Assembly: GCA_030453005.1 (NCBI GenBank)
Contig: JAKDLE010000155.1
Coordinates: forward strand, 1-6,812
Reading direction: 5' to 3'
Length of the DNA stretch: 6,812 nt
Source of the DNA: Pseudonocardia sp.
GTDB lineage: Bacteria; Actinomycetota; Actinomycetes; Mycobacteriales; Pseudonocardiaceae
Position 1 is the first letter of the stretch. Each line of letters begins with the position of its first letter. Positions 5,520 to 6,812 of the stretch are shown piece by piece. The notes below the pieces were generated by a model. That model had not been told where the DNA came from. It worked only from the letters and a program-made list of their open reading frames with translations, and searched no databases. A program made the translations under genes and the position numbers.

Positions 5520-6371
5520 ATGCCCTCGACGCTGCACGAGACACTCGTCGAGATGTTCCGTCATCGGCCGCCATTGGCCGCGGAACTGCTGGCAACGGTG
5601 CTGGGTGTGCAGCTTCCGCAGTTCTCGCAGGTGCGGCTGGAGCCGGCGGAGTGCGTCGATCTCGTCCCGACGGAGTACCGCGCGGACGCGGTGCTGGTGT
5701 TGACCGACGCCCAACAGCCGGTGCTGGCAGTGGTGCTCGAGGTGCAGCTCGCCCGAGACGCCGACAAGCGGTGGAGCTGGCCGGTGTACGTGACGACGCT
5801 GCGGGCGCGTCTGCGATGCCCCACGCTGCTGCTGGTCCTGTGCGTCGACGCCGCCACCGCGTCGTGGGCGGAGGCTCCCATCGAGCTCGGCAACCCAGAT
5901 GCGCGCATCCCGCCACTGGTACTGGGGCCGCAGAGCGTGCCCGTCGTGTCCGACGTCGGGGCGGCCACCGACGCTCCCGAGCTGGCGGTGCTCTCCGCGA
6001 TGGCACACGGGGCCGAGCGGGCCGATGTGCTCGACGCGCTGATCGGGGCACTCGACACCATCGATGTGCAGCACGCCGCGCTGTACCTTGAACTCGTCCT
6101 CGCCGCGCTACCGAGAGCCGCGTACCAGCACCTGGAGGCCCTGATGTCCACCGACACGCACGAGTACCTGAGCGAGTGGGGACAGGAGATCCTTTCTCAG
6201 GGCAAGGCGGAGGGCGAGGCGCAGGCCGTGCTCGCTGTGCTCGACGCCCGCGGCGTACGGGTCCCGGAGAGCGCTCGCTCGCGGATCGCCGAGTGCCGCG
6301 ACCTCGACCTCCTCGACAGGTGGATCCGTCAGGCGGTGACGGTCGACTCGGTGGACGAGTTGCTGTGCTGA
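5520..6371 (+). CDS. Rpn-like PD-(D/E)XK nuclease-family protein
   Basis: A 283-residue protein whose N-terminal half looks like the PD-(D/E)XK fold of Rpn/YhgA-type recombination-promoting nucleases, once called putative transposases. An entry helix (HETLVEMFRHRPPLAAELL, 6-24) is followed by TEYRADAVLVL (51-61) with candidate metal ligand Asp56. VVLEVQLARD (71-80) comes next, with Glu74 and Gln76 as the E-x-Q variant of the E-x-K motif. RWSWPVYVTTLRARLRCP (84-101) follows as the usual helix after the core. The C-terminal half is helical and has a linker, QGKAEGEAQAVLAVLDARGV (227-246), like the tails of Rpn proteins. Known members cut DNA or aid RecA-independent recombination; no activity is proven here. 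It stands alone behind its own leaderless promoter. A/T-ending codons are commoner in its first 41 codons (8) than in those of mshB (4), a weak hint of transfer. A complete mobile element is not visible around it. Confidence 0.7.
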   Translation: MPSTLHETLVEMFRHRPPLAAELLATVLGVQLPQFSQVRLEPAECVDLVPTEYRADAVLVLTDAQQPVLAVVLEVQLARDADKRWSWPVYVTTLRARLRCPTLLLVLCVDAATASWAEAPIELGNPDARIPPLVLGPQSVPVVSDVGAATDAPELAVLSAMAHGAERADVLDALIGALDTIDVQHAALYLELVLAALPRAAYQHLEALMSTDTHEYLSEWGQEILSQGKAEGEAQAVLAVLDARGVRVPESARSRIAECRDLDLLDRWIRQAVTVDSVDELLC

Positions 6372-6388
6372 AGCCGCAGTCGGTGGAG

Positions 6389-6403
6389 GCCGGCCGCCCC
6401 GGC
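6389..6403. terminator. Candidate hairpin between convergent genes
   Basis: GCCGG at 6389-6393 pairs with CCGGC at 6399-6403 around a five-base loop, in the 37-base gap between two convergent genes. It is symmetric, so it could end transcripts from both sides. No T tract is present on either strand, and a five-pair GC stem is easily a chance event in this DNA. Confidence 0.25.
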
Positions 6404-6408
6404 AGGTC

Positions 6409-6812
6409 TCAGCTCGGCGGCACGAGGTAGCGGTAGCGGTGGTGCTCGGTCCATCCGGTGCGGGCGTAGAGGGCACGGGCGCCCGTGTTGTGCAGCGCCA
6501 CCTGCAGCACCCCGAAGCGGGCTCCGTGCCGACGTCCCCAGGCCGCGGCGGCCGCCACCACCGCGGTGGCCAGGCCGCGGCGGCGCGCGGCGGGCACGAC
6601 CTCGAGCCACGACAGGTGCAGGTGGTCCTCCACGACGGTGGCCCGGATCTGCCCGACGGCGGTCCCGGACGGGTCGCGCGCTAACCCGAACGCCGTCCGC
6701 GGCGACCCGCCCGGGTCGAGCACGTGGCGTTGCGCGCCCGACGGGGTGGCGCCGTGCAGGCCGAGCGCCCCCCAGCCCGGGCCGGGACGCTCGGGGAGTG
6801 TGATCGTCCACG
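6409..6812 (-). CDS. GNAT N-acetyltransferase, C-terminal part (5' end outside window)
   Basis: Gcn5-related acetyltransferase domain, using acetyl-CoA on an unknown amine. The reading frame stays open to the right edge, so 133 codons plus stop are visible and the start lies outside. A GTG at 6723 is internal: the codons before it read on as protein (WTITLPERPGPGWGALGLHG). Counting from the first complete visible codon, motif A (LEVVPAARRRGLA, 69-81) carries the acetyl-CoA pyrophosphate-binding R-x-x-G-x-A (Arg76, Gly79, Ala81). Motif B (HNTGARALYARTGW, 107-120) has Asn108 and Tyr115, the usual general-acid position. The ending TEHHRYRYLVPP resembles, from memory, the actinobacterial cg3035/Rv0428c group of two-domain GNATs; that assignment is tentative. 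It converges on the Rpn-like gene with a 37-base gap. Confidence 0.85.
   Translation of the reverse strand, partial: WTITLPERPGPGWGALGLHGATPSGAQRHVLDPGGSPRTAFGLARDPSGTAVGQIRATVVEDHLHLSWLEVVPAARRRGLATAVVAAAAAWGRRHGARFGVLQVALHNTGARALYARTGWTEHHRYRYLVPPS

Noticed and set aside
5520..6371. Nuclease half of a toxin-antitoxin, restriction or phage-defence system
   Set aside because: No partner gene, methyltransferase, helicase or antitoxin lies beside it, and the neighbours are convergent GNAT and mshB-linked genes.
5508..6408. Insertion sequence carrying the Rpn-like gene
   Set aside because: I found no terminal inverted repeats or target-site duplication flanking the gene, and Rpn-like proteins are not true transposases.

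Overview
The window comes from a very GC-rich actinomycete, probably of the Pseudonocardia/Amycolatopsis type. The evidence is GC-dominated third codon positions, GTG and TTG starts, TAnnnT-type leaderless promoters, and an mshB gene. Mycothiol synthesis, to which mshB belongs, is confined to Actinomycetota. The genus is a guess; the phylum is well supported.

Layout. Positions 1-72 are an extreme G/C homopolymer tract ending in a perfect 22-bp palindrome, which looks more like a contig-end or base-calling artefact than biology. Positions 73-143 hold a small hairpin and the ribosome binding site of the first gene. Positions 144-4133 carry four tightly packed co-directional genes of a peptide-type ABC importer: two permeases (DppB/OppB-like and DppC/OppC-like) and two ATPases (DppD/OppD-like and DppF/OppF-like). 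All have intact motifs. The extracytoplasmic binding protein is not in the window and would be expected just upstream. Positions 4155-5473 hold mshB (GlcNAc-inositol deacetylase of mycothiol synthesis) and a small four-helix membrane protein overlapping it by four bases. Positions 5520-6371 encode an Rpn-like PD-(D/E)XK nuclease-family protein with its own leaderless promoter. From 6409 to the right edge, on the opposite strand, lies the C-terminal part of a GNAT acetyltransferase that runs out of the window.

How the genes work together. The four transporter genes should form one complex: two permeases, two ATPases and a missing lipoprotein receptor, importing oligopeptides or dipeptides at the cost of ATP. 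mshB starts 21 bases after the last transporter gene, can be reached by read-through and also has a candidate promoter of its own. Transporter-mshB-small membrane protein order seems to be a conserved actinobacterial neighbourhood (from memory), but no direct biochemical link is evident. The nuclease-like and GNAT genes are convergent and look independent.

I see no CRISPR array, tRNA, rRNA, insertion sequence or clear new multi-gene system. The points most worth checking are the two identically spaced leaderless promoters, the orphan Rpn-like nuclease, the four-cysteine clusters on both ATPases, the pentapeptide repeat in the small membrane protein, and the suspect left edge.
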